Made by a program: the position numbers and the translations under genes. A stretch of DNA of 64,000 nucleotides from Flavobacterium ovatum (GTDB lineage Bacteria; Bacteroidota; Bacteroidia; Flavobacteriales; Flavobacteriaceae): the NCBI RefSeq assembly GCF_040703125.1, contig NZ_CP160035.1, positions 4,140,001 to 4,204,000 on the forward strand, written 5' to 3'. How positions within the stretch are numbered: position 1 is the stretch's first letter; every line of letters begins with the position of its first letter. Below the pieces are notes generated by a model. That model did not search any database and was not told the origin of the DNA. It saw only the letters and a list, made by a program, of their open reading frames with translations. Positions 8,760 through 16,932 of this stretch are shown here, in pieces.

Positions 8760-9992
8760 TTATCTTTTCACCACTTTTAAGTATGCTGCGGGATTAGCAG
8801 GATCAAAAACAGTTTTATCCATCGTTAATGAAAACGGTTTCATATCATCTGCAGGAACTTTTACCTTCATACTAGCAGCAACTTCTTTGTACAAATCGGT
8901 AAGAATTAATTTATCTGCAATCGCTTTGTAGTTTGGACTTGCAGTCAAATAACCAAATCGTACAAACTGTGCCATTGCCCAGATAGCGTGTGATTTTCTA
9001 GGAAAGTTTACAGCACCACCTTTGTGAAACAACATATAATCTGTGGCATACATTTTGGATCCTAAGCTACAGCCTAAGTCATAATCACCCATTAATCTGT
9101 TTTCAATAACTTCTGCAGGAGCATTTACATAAGGAGCTCTACCTATGATTGACGCTGCTTTTTTACGATTGGCAGGAACATCCAACCAGATACAAGCTTC
9201 CATTACTGCTTTCATGACTTTTTTAAGATCTTCTTTGCGTTTTACTGGAACATCTTTGTTTACTACTAAAGCTTTTTCAGGATGATCTTTCCAGATATCT
9301 TGAGAAGCAATTTGTGTAAAACCAATTCCTTGTTTTACAGCTACTCCACCCCATGGCTCTCCTACGCAAAACCCATCCATGTTGCCCACTTTCATATTAG
9401 CCACCATTTGTGGAGGTGGAATCGTGATGATTTTTGATGTTTTTTGACTTACACCTGCAATTGCTAACCAGTTACGCAACCATAAATCATGTGTTCCGCC
9501 AGGGAAAGTCATAGCAAAAGTCACTTCTTTCTCTTCTTTTAATTTGGCTGCCACTACTGGAGCCACTTTGTTCATTTGTTTGAAACCTACTTTTCCGCAG
9601 AAATCGTTTGATAAAGAAATCGCTTGTCCGTTTACGTTTAGCATCATGGCAATTTTCATTTCTGATCCTGCTTTTCCTCCTACACCAGTGTATACCGAGA
9701 ACGGCATAGAATACAAACAGTGCGCTCCGTCTAGCTCTCCTGTTAATATTTTGTCACGAACATTGGCCCATGAAGATTCTTTGGTTACGATTACCTCTAC
9801 TCCATATTTTTTGAATAAACCAAGCTCTTTGGCCATTACAATTGGAGAACAGTCTGTCAAGGGAATGAAACCTAATTTTATTGGCTCACCTTGAGCGTAC
9901 ACTGACATTGCCGAGAATGAAAATAGGGTTACTACCGCTGCCAACATTACTTTTGATAAACTACTTGTTGATTTTTGAATTGAATTTTTCAT
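8760..9992 (-). CDS. nrtA: Nitrate-binding protein of the ABC transporter
   Basis: A substrate-binding protein of the NrtA/CmpA family, 410 residues from the ATG at 9992. The frame extends ten codons further to 10022, but 9992 gives a normal signal peptide (MKNSIQKS, hydrophobic core, VYAQ). The mature start GEPIKLGFIPLTDCSPIVMA and the later DGFCVGEPW are hallmarks of the family. It should capture nitrate outside the inner membrane. It is the first gene of nrtA-nrtB-nrtD. Directly upstream are a -7 element and a TACGTA palindrome shared with nasA and cobA, pointing to co-regulation. Confidence 0.93.
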   Translation of the reverse strand: MKNSIQKSTSSLSKVMLAAVVTLFSFSAMSVYAQGEPIKLGFIPLTDCSPIVMAKELGLFKKYGVEVIVTKESSWANVRDKILTGELDGAHCLYSMPFSVYTGVGGKAGSEMKIAMMLNVNGQAISLSNDFCGKVGFKQMNKVAPVVAAKLKEEKEVTFAMTFPGGTHDLWLRNWLAIAGVSQKTSKIITIPPPQMVANMKVGNMDGFCVGEPWGGVAVKQGIGFTQIASQDIWKDHPEKALVVNKDVPVKRKEDLKKVMKAVMEACIWLDVPANRKKAASIIGRAPYVNAPAEVIENRLMGDYDLGCSLGSKMYATDYMLFHKGGAVNFPRKSHAIWAMAQFVRFGYLTASPNYKAIADKLILTDLYKEVAASMKVKVPADDMKPFSLTMDKTVFDPANPAAYLKVVKR

Positions 9993-10019
9993 TGCTATGA
10001 TTTTAATTTTAGTATGGAG

Positions 10020-10046
10020 CAAATCTACATAAGTACTAATACGTAT
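10020..10046 (-). promoter_or_regulatory. nrtA promoter -7 element with abutting TACGTA operator
   Basis: On the minus strand TAGATTTG (10020-10027) fits the Bacteroidota -7 element, 28 bases before the nrtA ATG. One base further upstream is ATAAGTA-CTAA-TACGTAT (10029-10046, plus-strand reading), a 7-4-7 site of the type found before nasA and cobA. No -33 TTG is present, because the operator occupies that space. Confidence 0.6.
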
Positions 10047-10179
10047 ACTCTATCTAAAAAACAATCATAAACAACTTTTTTCGACAAAAAATAACGTGAA
10101 AATGAAAGATTAAAAACTGCTAAATAGCAGAAAACCGCAACAAAGCACCGTGTTTACTATACTTATCAAAATAAAACAC

Positions 10180-10197
10180 TTAGTTACAAGTACGTAT
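10180..10197. promoter_or_regulatory. Weaker upstream copy of the TACGTA operator
   Basis: TTAGTTA-CAAG-TACGTAT keeps one exact half-site and a degenerate second half with the same N4 spacer. It lies about 190 bases upstream of nrtA. The rest of the gene-free stretch 9993-10296 shows only this, the nrtA promoter and the regulator terminator. Confidence 0.35.
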
Positions 10198-10234
10198 ATT
10201 TAATAAAAATCGAAAACTAACTATTAAAAAAGAC

Positions 10235-10279
10235 AAAAAAAAAGAGGCTTTACAGACTTAAAATCTATAAAACCTCTTT
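10235..10279 (-). terminator. Terminator of the FNR-like regulator gene
   Basis: AAAGAGG-c-TTTA pairs with TAAA-a-CCTCTTT. On the minus strand the stem is followed by a T run. It lies 18 bases after the regulator stop. Confidence 0.75.
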
Positions 10280-10296
10280 AAAGAATTAAAAAAAAA

Positions 10297-11001
10297 TCAA
10301 AAATACTTATGTTCCTTAATTTCTGACCGTAGCTTTTCTACCTGAATCAAACCAATCCGTTTTCCAACTGTGTTTATTAAACCTTCTTTCTTTAAACTTG
10401 ACACCACCCTAATGACCTGCTCCTCGGTAGTTCCTGCAAAATCAGCAATTTCTTTTCGAGATAAATCAATTTGGATTAAATCGTTTTCTTGTCCAAATTT
10501 TCGATAAATATATAATAGTGTATCTATTACCCGCTCCCGCACATTCATATGAGCAATTTTTCGAATATTGTTTTCACTCTTATTCAATTCATCTGCATAA
10601 AACAACATTAAATCAAAGGTAAGTTCAGGAATAGCGTGCAGCATCTCTAGCATATCATCATTGCCGAAGTTACAAAGAACAGTATCCTCAAGTGCATAGG
10701 CACCTATAAAGTAACGTTTACTAGTTCCAAATCCTCTAAAACCTACCGTTTCACCATCTTTTGTAAAGCGCACAATTTGCTCTCTACCATTTATACCCGT
10801 TTTTATTGTCTTAACTTTTCCTTTATATACAAAATACAACCCTTGAATTGGTGCGCCTTCTATGATAAATTGCTGGTTTTTTTTACACAGAAAACTATTT
10901 TTTCTATCTATAAATTGCTTTATTTGTTCTAAATGAACATGTTTTTTTATAAAACAATTTTCATTTACACAAGTACTACAAATTGCTAAATCTTCTTTCA
11001 T
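10297..11001 (-). CDS. FNR/CRP-family regulator with four FNR-spaced cysteines
   Basis: A transcription factor of 234 residues from the ATG at 11001. The frame runs on to 11076, but those residues are hydrophobic and unlike the family. The N-terminus has C8-x2-C11-x4-C16, and the effector domain has C110. The spacing C16 to C110 (94) is almost that of the cluster ligands C29 and C122 in E. coli FNR. A cyclic-nucleotide-like barrel (about 40-125), a dimer helix and a C-terminal HTH follow, with LSRKEIADFAGTTEEQVIRV. The recognition helix reads E-Q-V-I-R where FNR has E-T-I-S-R. It lies between nrtA and nasA, divergent from nasA, with paired TACGTA palindromes upstream. An oxygen- or NO-labile cluster and control of nitrate genes are inferred. 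Confidence 0.88.
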   Translation of the reverse strand: MKEDLAICSTCVNENCFIKKHVHLEQIKQFIDRKNSFLCKKNQQFIIEGAPIQGLYFVYKGKVKTIKTGINGREQIVRFTKDGETVGFRGFGTSKRYFIGAYALEDTVLCNFGNDDMLEMLHAIPELTFDLMLFYADELNKSENNIRKIAHMNVRERVIDTLLYIYRKFGQENDLIQIDLSRKEIADFAGTTEEQVIRVVSSLKKEGLINTVGKRIGLIQVEKLRSEIKEHKYF

Positions 11002-11055
11002 AATCGAAATATTAAACGATAATAATGTAAATAGGTACTTAATATTAATTTTTCC

Positions 11056-11063
11056 CAAAAATA
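11056..11063 (-). promoter_or_regulatory. Likely -7 element of the regulator gene
   Basis: TATTTTTG on the minus strand matches TAnnTTTG. The TTACGTA-N4-TACGTAA site at 11082-11099 lies 18 bases further upstream, roughly where a class II FNR/CRP site or a -33 element would be, so autoregulation is plausible. Confidence 0.45.
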
Positions 11064-11081
11064 TAAAAAAAATCATCTCTA

Positions 11082-11109
11082 TTACGTAGTTATACGTAAA
11101 AATACGTAT
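11082..11109. promoter_or_regulatory. Two overlapping perfect TACGTA palindromes between regulator and nasA
   Basis: TTACGTA-GTTA-TACGTAA (11082-11099) and ATACGTA-AAAA-TACGTAT (11092-11109) are each perfect 7-4-7 inverted repeats. They overlap by eight bases with centres 10 bp apart, one helical turn. The inner geometry ACGTA-N4-TACGT equals the 5-4-5 layout of FNR sites (TTGAT-N4-ATCAA) with a different half-site. They lie 58-86 bases before the nasA ATG and 81-108 before the regulator ATG. Confidence 0.7.
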
Positions 11110-11167
11110 TTTTACACCCTAGAAATTAATTAAGACCTAGTTTTAGTAACAAAAAAGTAGTTCAGCA

Positions 11168-14100
11168 ATGCAAAATTCAGAAATAAAAACGACTTGTTCC
11201 TATTGTGGTGTAGGATGTGGAATAATTGTAACCAATGATTCTAAAAATGGAGTAAGCGTAAAAGGAGATAAAGACCACCCAGTAAATAGAGGTATGCTTT
11301 GTTCTAAAGGAATGAATCTGCACTATGTTGCTAATGACACTTCAGACCGAATACTATATCCCGAAATGAGATGGAGTAAATCACACCCTAAAGAACGTGT
11401 GAGTTGGGACGATGCACTTGATCGTGCAGCAGCGGTATTTTCTTCAATCATCAAAAAACATGGACCTGATAGCGTAGGTTTTTATATATCTGGACAATGT
11501 TTGACTGAAGAATATTATTTGGTAAACAAATTAGTTAAAGGTTTCTTGAAAACCAACAATATAGATACCAACTCCAGACTTTGTATGAGTTCGGCAGTTG
11601 TAGGTTACAAAAAGACTTTTGGAGAAGATTCTGTGCCAATATCTTATGATGATATTGAATTGGCAGATACATTCTTGATAACAGGAGCCAATCCTGCTTA
11701 TTGCCACCCAATTCTGTTTAGAAGAATTGAACAACACAAAGAGAAAAATCCAAAAACAAAAATTATTGTTGTTGATCCTAGAAAAACGGATTCGGCACTT
11801 ACTGCCGACCTGCATTTGCAGATTCTTCCAGGTACTGATATTTATTTGTATCATGCCATTGCAAAATGCTTGATTGACAAAGGGTACATCGATAATGATT
11901 TTATAAAAAATCATACCGAAAACTATCAGGCTTACAAAGAATTAATTGTCAATACTTCTTTGGAAAAAGCATCTCAAGTATGTGGGATTCCGATAAGTGA
12001 AATTAAACAAGCGGCAGATATCATCGCCAAAGCCAAAGGATTCTTGTCATTATGGGCAATGGGATTGAACCAAAGTGCTATTGGAGTAGATAAAAATACT
12101 GCCTTATTAAATCTGTCCTTATTAACAGGACATGTTGGAAAACCTGGTTCTGGACCTTTTTCACTAACAGGACAACCCAATGCAATGGGTGGACGTGAAG
12201 TAGGTGGAATGGCAAATTTATTAGCGGTTCATAAAGAACTAGCCAATCCAGAGCATCGTCAAGAAGTAGCTGATTTTTGGGGAGTAGATTCTATTTCTGA
12301 AAAACCAGGATTGACGGCTACCGAAATGTTTGATGCCTTAGAATCTGGTAAAATGAAAGCGATTTGGATTATTTGTACCAATCCACTAGTGAGTATGCCT
12401 GACGCACGTAGAGTCGAAAAAGCTTTAGCCAATGCAAAATTTGTAGTGGTTCAAGAAATCTCACATAAATCGGATACCGCAAAATTTGCCGATTTACTAC
12501 TTCCCGCAGCAGGATGGCTGGAAAAAGAAGGAACGATGACCAATTCAGAAAGACGTATTTCCTATTTACCAAAAGGGATTAATGCGCCTGGTGAAGCACT
12601 TTCGGATGTTGAAATCATAACTCGTTTTGCTAAAAAAATGAATTTCAGCGGTTTCAACTTTAATTCTACCGAAGAAGTTTATAAAGAATACTGTGCACTA
12701 ACCAAAAACACAAAAATTGATATTTCCTTTTTAAATTATACTCGTTTGAAAAACGAAGGTACGTTTCAATGGCCTGTTCCTGATTATGGACACCCTGGAA
12801 CTCCCCGTTTATTTACCGATAAAAAGTTTTATACGCCTTCGCAAAAGGCCATCTTCAACTTGCCTGTTTCTATTGAAAACACCTCCGAACAACCAAATGA
12901 TAAATATCCTTTTATCTTAACAACGGGGCGTATTAGAGACCAATGGCATACGATGACCAAGACTGGAAAAGTATCTCGATTACTGTCACACATTCCGAGT
13001 CCGATGCTTGAAATTAATCCTATTGATGCCTTTAAAACAGGAATAAATGATGGAGACATTGCTGTTGTTCTAAGTAAAAATGGTGAAGTACGTGTCAAAG
13101 CTAAGGTTTCAGATTCCATCAAAGAAGGAGTTGTTTTCTTACCGATGCATTGGGGGAAACAATTGGAAAACGATTTGAATAGAACCAACAACTTAACCAA
13201 TACGGTTGTTGACCCCATTTCAAAAGAACCTGATTTTAAATTTACTACGGTTTCCGTTACTAAGTACGAAAAACCATTTCAGAAAATAGCTGTTGTAGGA
13301 GCTGGAGCAGCCGCTTTTAGATTCATACAAAACTACCGTGAAATTAATACTCGGGATGAAATTATTGTTTTCTCTAATGAAGAAAACCCTTTTTACAACC
13401 GTGTATTATTACCCGAATATGTAACAGATGAACTTTCTTGGGACAGTTTACAAAAAATAAAAGCAGACTCGTTAAGCAAACTAAATATTACGATGAAATC
13501 GGGTGTTGCTATTGAAAACATCAACAAAAACGAAAATATAATTACAGATAGTGATGGAAACACCCACAACTTTGATTCCCTAATCTTAGCTACTGGAAGT
13601 AGACCATTTGTTCCCGAAAATGCACAACTTCATTTACCAGGACGCTTTACCATTAGAAAAAAAGAAGATGCTGACCGATTAAAGAATTACCTAGACGGCA
13701 CAAAATTGCCCGTACAAGAGCAACATGTTGTTATTGTAGGTGGTGGATTATTAGGTCTTGAATTAGCCGCGGCTTTAAAACATAAAAAAGTAAAAATCAC
13801 GATTATCCAACGAGCTTCTCGATTGATGGAGCGTCAATTAGACCGTATTTCCAGTAAATTATTAGCCGAAGAAGTTCAAATTAGAGATATCCAAATTTAC
13901 TTTGATAATGAGGTAAGCACTGTTTTTGAAACAGATAATCCTAACGAAATTGAAATTGGACTTAAAAGTGGACGAATCCTAACAGCAAACGCCATTGTTT
14001 ACACCATTGGAACTATTCCGAATATCGAAATCGCTAAAGAAACGGGTATTGCATGCGGACGTGGAGTGAAAGTAAATCAATATTTACAATCCTCTCAACC

Positions 14101-14683
14101 TAATATTTTTGCTATTGGTGAAATCGCTGAGTTTAACGGTCAATTATTTGGAATTACCTCAGCAGCTGAGGAACAAGCTGATATTTTAGCTAATTTTATT
14201 GGAGGTGATATCAGTAGTTATTACAAAGGTTCTGTTTTGATGAATATTTTAAAACTGGAAGATATTAACCTATGTAGTATTGGAGAAATTGAAGTTCCTG
14301 AAAATGATGATTCCTACGAGGAGATTGTTTTCTCTGATTTGAAAAAACGCTATTACAAGAAGTGTATCGTTAAAAACGATTTGCTCGTTGGTGCTATTTT
14401 GATGGGAGATAAAAACGAATTTGCTGAATTCAAAACGATGATTGAAAGCAAAATAGAATTGTCTGACAAAAGAGACATGCTTTTACGCGGTAGCGGTTCA
14501 CAAGCCAAACCCGTAATCGGTAAATTAGTTTGTTCTTGTAGTCAAGTAGGAAGCGGAAATATTGAAGAAGCGATCAAAACTGGATGTACTAATTTCACAG
14601 AACTGTGCAAAACCACAGGAGCAGGTCTAGGTTGTGGAAGTTGTAAAACGGAGGTAAAAGAGCTATTGGCTAAATGTAAATAA
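11168..14683 (+). CDS. nasA: Assimilatory nitrate reductase fused to FAD reductase and BFD [2Fe-2S] domain
   Basis: A 1171-residue cytoplasmic enzyme, longer than the usual NasA of roughly 700-870 residues. Residues 1 to about 690 are the molybdopterin catalytic part. The [4Fe-4S] ligands are C10, C13, C17 and C45, and the probable molybdenum ligand is C139 in SRLCMSSAV. From about 706 a NirB/NasB-like pyridine nucleotide-disulfide reductase module begins: FAD motif VVGAGAAAF, ENPFYNRVLLPEY, and a second dinucleotide motif VVIVGGGLLGLELAAAL near 855. The last 55 residues form a BFD-like [2Fe-2S] domain with CSC and CGSC. One chain thus appears able to pass electrons from NAD(P)H to nitrate, giving nitrite. 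It heads a plus-strand cluster and has TACGTA palindromes upstream. Confidence 0.95.
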   Translation: MQNSEIKTTCSYCGVGCGIIVTNDSKNGVSVKGDKDHPVNRGMLCSKGMNLHYVANDTSDRILYPEMRWSKSHPKERVSWDDALDRAAAVFSSIIKKHGPDSVGFYISGQCLTEEYYLVNKLVKGFLKTNNIDTNSRLCMSSAVVGYKKTFGEDSVPISYDDIELADTFLITGANPAYCHPILFRRIEQHKEKNPKTKIIVVDPRKTDSALTADLHLQILPGTDIYLYHAIAKCLIDKGYIDNDFIKNHTENYQAYKELIVNTSLEKASQVCGIPISEIKQAADIIAKAKGFLSLWAMGLNQSAIGVDKNTALLNLSLLTGHVGKPGSGPFSLTGQPNAMGGREVGGMANLLAVHKELANPEHRQEVADFWGVDSISEKPGLTATEMFDALESGKMKAIWIICTNPLVSMPDARRVEKALANAKFVVVQEISHKSDTAKFADLLLPAAGWLEKEGTMTNSERRISYLPKGINAPGEALSDVEIITRFAKKMNFSGFNFNSTEEVYKEYCALTKNTKIDISFLNYTRLKNEGTFQWPVPDYGHPGTPRLFTDKKFYTPSQKAIFNLPVSIENTSEQPNDKYPFILTTGRIRDQWHTMTKTGKVSRLLSHIPSPMLEINPIDAFKTGINDGDIAVVLSKNGEVRVKAKVSDSIKEGVVFLPMHWGKQLENDLNRTNNLTNTVVDPISKEPDFKFTTVSVTKYEKPFQKIAVVGAGAAAFRFIQNYREINTRDEIIVFSNEENPFYNRVLLPEYVTDELSWDSLQKIKADSLSKLNITMKSGVAIENINKNENIITDSDGNTHNFDSLILATGSRPFVPENAQLHLPGRFTIRKKEDADRLKNYLDGTKLPVQEQHVVIVGGGLLGLELAAALKHKKVKITIIQRASRLMERQLDRISSKLLAEEVQIRDIQIYFDNEVSTVFETDNPNEIEIGLKSGRILTANAIVYTIGTIPNIEIAKETGIACGRGVKVNQYLQSSQPNIFAIGEIAEFNGQLFGITSAAEEQADILANFIGGDISSYYKGSVLMNILKLEDINLCSIGEIEVPENDDSYEEIVFSDLKKRYYKKCIVKNDLLVGAILMGDKNEFAEFKTMIESKIELSDKRDMLLRGSGSQAKPVIGKLVCSCSQVGSGNIEEAIKTGCTNFTELCKTTGAGLGCGSCKTEVKELLAKCK

Positions 14684-14798
14684 AAAATTAGTGTTCAGTA
14701 GTCAGTTTTCCTTTGTGGAAAATTAAAAATCTAATATCTAATTAGGTTCTAACTACTCTTTTTAAACTATAAACCGAACATTGTAAACGAGAAATAAA

Positions 14799-16244
14799 AT
14801 GGAATTAACACGATTGATAGTAAAAGGAGGCGTATTATCTCCCGGAGAATTGAGAGAGATTGTCAACATGGCTTTAGATCAAGGTCTAGAAACAATTTCA
14901 TTTGGTTCTAGACAAGATATTATATTCCCGCAAGGATTTCAAAATATAGACAAAGACAACAATGGAAAGCACCATTTTGTATTTCCTGATGAACATAGTG
15001 GTAACAACATTGTCTCCTCTTATGTTTCAACCGATGTACTTAGAAATACACCTTGGTTAACTGGAAATAAGTTTCTTTATGTTTTGGAGCAATTCAAAAG
15101 TCAACCTGATTTAAAAGTTAATATCACCGATCCAAAACAACAGCTCGTACCATTATTTACAGGACACGTTAACTTCATTGCCTCTGAGCATGAAGATTAT
15201 TGGTACTTATACATTCGTTTGCCTAAATGGGAACGCATGGAAGTATATCCTGTATTAATTTACAGCTGGGATATTGCTGAAATTTATTATGAAATTGAAA
15301 AAATCGTACGGGAAGAATCCTGTGGAATCGATATGATTTTCAGTTTGGTTAGTGAAGCTTTAGACACTAATAATAGAACTATTGACAAGCCCTTGAATGT
15401 CCCTTTTTATCCTTTCCCATATTATGAAGGAATGAATAGAATGGGTATTGACCAATACTGGCTAGGATTGTACTGGAGAAATAACCTTTATGATTTGCAG
15501 TTCTTGAAAGAAATGTGCGATTTATGTTTTGAATGTAAAATTGGTAAAATATGTATCACGCCATGGAAATCATTTATCATAAAAGGAATTCCTAAAGATA
15601 AAAAATTAGAATGGGAGAAGTTCCTTGGCCAAAACGGTATCAACGTCCGCCACTCTTTATTGGAACTGAACTGGCATTTACCTGTGGCGACCGAATGGGC
15701 TTTGAATCTAAAAACATTCTTAGTAAGAACTTTGGATCAATTCGATATTAGTACTTATGGCTTGACATTTGGAATTTCAGACTACAATCGTGACGGACAT
15801 TACTTTACCTCTATCGTTGTAGAAAAAAATGAATTGCCAAAGGATTTAGAATCGATAAAAATCAGAGATACTTTTAACGTCCTACATGCTAAAAATTTCG
15901 ACCCCAATAGTCGTGAATACATTGTTCACGCACAAGATGTGGATAAATTAGAATTACCCAATATCTTAATTGAATTAAGCCGAAAATATTTCAACCAATT
16001 AGGAGACTCAATTGTAGAAACAAATAACGAATCTACTGTTATCAAAAAAGAAAATAAAATTCAAGATGTATATCAATGCCAAGAGTGCCTGACTATTTAC
16101 AATTCAGAATATGGTGACATTAGTCAAGAAATAGCCAAAGGAACTTTATTTAAAAACATTCCCGAAGACTATTGCTGTTCGCTCTGTGAAGCACCAAAAA
16201 ATAATTTCATAGCTTTGACATCTGAAAAACAAGAAATACAATAA
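14799..16244 (+). CDS. Nitrite/sulfite-reductase-like half-domain protein with C-terminal rubredoxin
   Basis: A 481-residue protein 115 bases after nasA. The N-terminus GVLSPGELREIVNMALDQGL resembles the ferredoxin-like half-domain of siroheme nitrite/sulfite reductases. Near residues 247-263, ICITPWKSFIIKGI recalls the LTPW segment of the same superfamily, preceded by a cysteine group (C-x2-C-x2-C-x5-C, about 241-252). I do not find the paired cysteine motifs that bind siroheme and [4Fe-4S] in complete reductases. The last 60 residues are a rubredoxin: CQEC near 426 and CSLC near 465 with YNSEYGD between. A role in nitrite reduction or in electron delivery to NasA is inferred from position. 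Classical NirB/NirD genes are not in the window. Confidence 0.75.
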   Translation: MELTRLIVKGGVLSPGELREIVNMALDQGLETISFGSRQDIIFPQGFQNIDKDNNGKHHFVFPDEHSGNNIVSSYVSTDVLRNTPWLTGNKFLYVLEQFKSQPDLKVNITDPKQQLVPLFTGHVNFIASEHEDYWYLYIRLPKWERMEVYPVLIYSWDIAEIYYEIEKIVREESCGIDMIFSLVSEALDTNNRTIDKPLNVPFYPFPYYEGMNRMGIDQYWLGLYWRNNLYDLQFLKEMCDLCFECKIGKICITPWKSFIIKGIPKDKKLEWEKFLGQNGINVRHSLLELNWHLPVATEWALNLKTFLVRTLDQFDISTYGLTFGISDYNRDGHYFTSIVVEKNELPKDLESIKIRDTFNVLHAKNFDPNSREYIVHAQDVDKLELPNILIELSRKYFNQLGDSIVETNNESTVIKKENKIQDVYQCQECLTIYNSEYGDISQEIAKGTLFKNIPEDYCCSLCEAPKNNFIALTSEKQEIQ

Positions 16245-16259
16245 TCTAAGAACGAATAC

Positions 16260-16808
16260 ATGAATACAACTTTTAAAACAGTAAGCTCATCGCATATTAC
16301 CATTTCAGAATTAATGCTTCCTTCCCATACTAACTTTAGTGGAAAAATTCACGGGGGATATATTTTGTCACTAATGGATCAAATTGCCTTCGCTTGTGCT
16401 TCTAAGTTTTCTGGGAATTATTGTGTAACTGCCTCTGTAGACACGGTAAACTTCCTGATGCCAATTGAAGTTGGGGAATTAGTAACTATGAAAGCTAGTG
16501 TAAATTATGTAGGTAATAGCTCTATGATTGTGGGTATTCGAGTAGAAGCCGAAAACATTCAAACAGGCGTAATCAAACATTGTAATTCTTCCTATTTCAC
16601 CATGGTTTCTAAAGACAAGGATGGGAAAACTGCACATGTACCCGGATTAATTCTTACTACACTTAAAGAAGTCAGTCGTTTTCAACACGGTTTGCGTCAA
16701 ATTGAAATGAAACGTCTCAGAGAAGAACAAAAAAGTATTGCAACCTTTAGTTCTATTGATACCATTATAAATTCAAATAAGTACAAGATCAAAGTTGAAT
16801 TGCAATAG
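16260..16808 (+). CDS. Hotdog-fold acyl-CoA thioesterase
   Basis: A 182-residue acyl-CoA hydrolase of the YciA/BACH group. NFSGKIHGGYILSLMDQIAF at about 25-44 contains the HGG and catalytic acidic residue of the hotdog fold. TASVDTVNFLMPIEVGELV follows at about 59-77. It should hydrolyse fatty acyl-CoA to free acid and CoA in the cytoplasm. It begins only 15 bases after the rubredoxin-domain gene and ends in a terminator, so it appears to be the last gene of the nas transcript. Its link to nitrate use is not obvious. Confidence 0.88.
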   Translation: MNTTFKTVSSSHITISELMLPSHTNFSGKIHGGYILSLMDQIAFACASKFSGNYCVTASVDTVNFLMPIEVGELVTMKASVNYVGNSSMIVGIRVEAENIQTGVIKHCNSSYFTMVSKDKDGKTAHVPGLILTTLKEVSRFQHGLRQIEMKRLREEQKSIATFSSIDTIINSNKYKIKVELQ

Positions 16809-16832
16809 CAATTTAGATTTATCAAATACAAC

Positions 16833-16865
16833 AATCCCGTTCTAACAAACGGGATTATTTTTTGT
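16833..16865 (+). terminator. Terminator of the nas cluster
   Basis: AATCCCGTT / AACGGGATT with a 6-base loop, then ATTTTTTTG. It lies 24 bases after the thioesterase stop. Confidence 0.85.
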
Positions 16866-16875
16866 TTTAAACACA

Positions 16876-16901
16876 AAAAAACAGCTCTAAAAGCTGTTTT
16901 T
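16876..16901 (-). terminator. Terminator of cobA
   Basis: AACAGCT-CTAAA-AGCTGTT with A6 on the left and T5 on the right, so it can work both ways. It lies just beyond the cobA stop on the minus strand. Confidence 0.75.
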
Positions 16902-16932
16902 CTACTATATTATAACATGACATGACTTGAGG

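Noticed and set aside
11002..11076. Longer start for the FNR-like regulator
   Set aside because: The extra residues are hydrophobic and would hide the N-terminal cysteine motif. The ATG at 11001 gives the usual FNR-type start.
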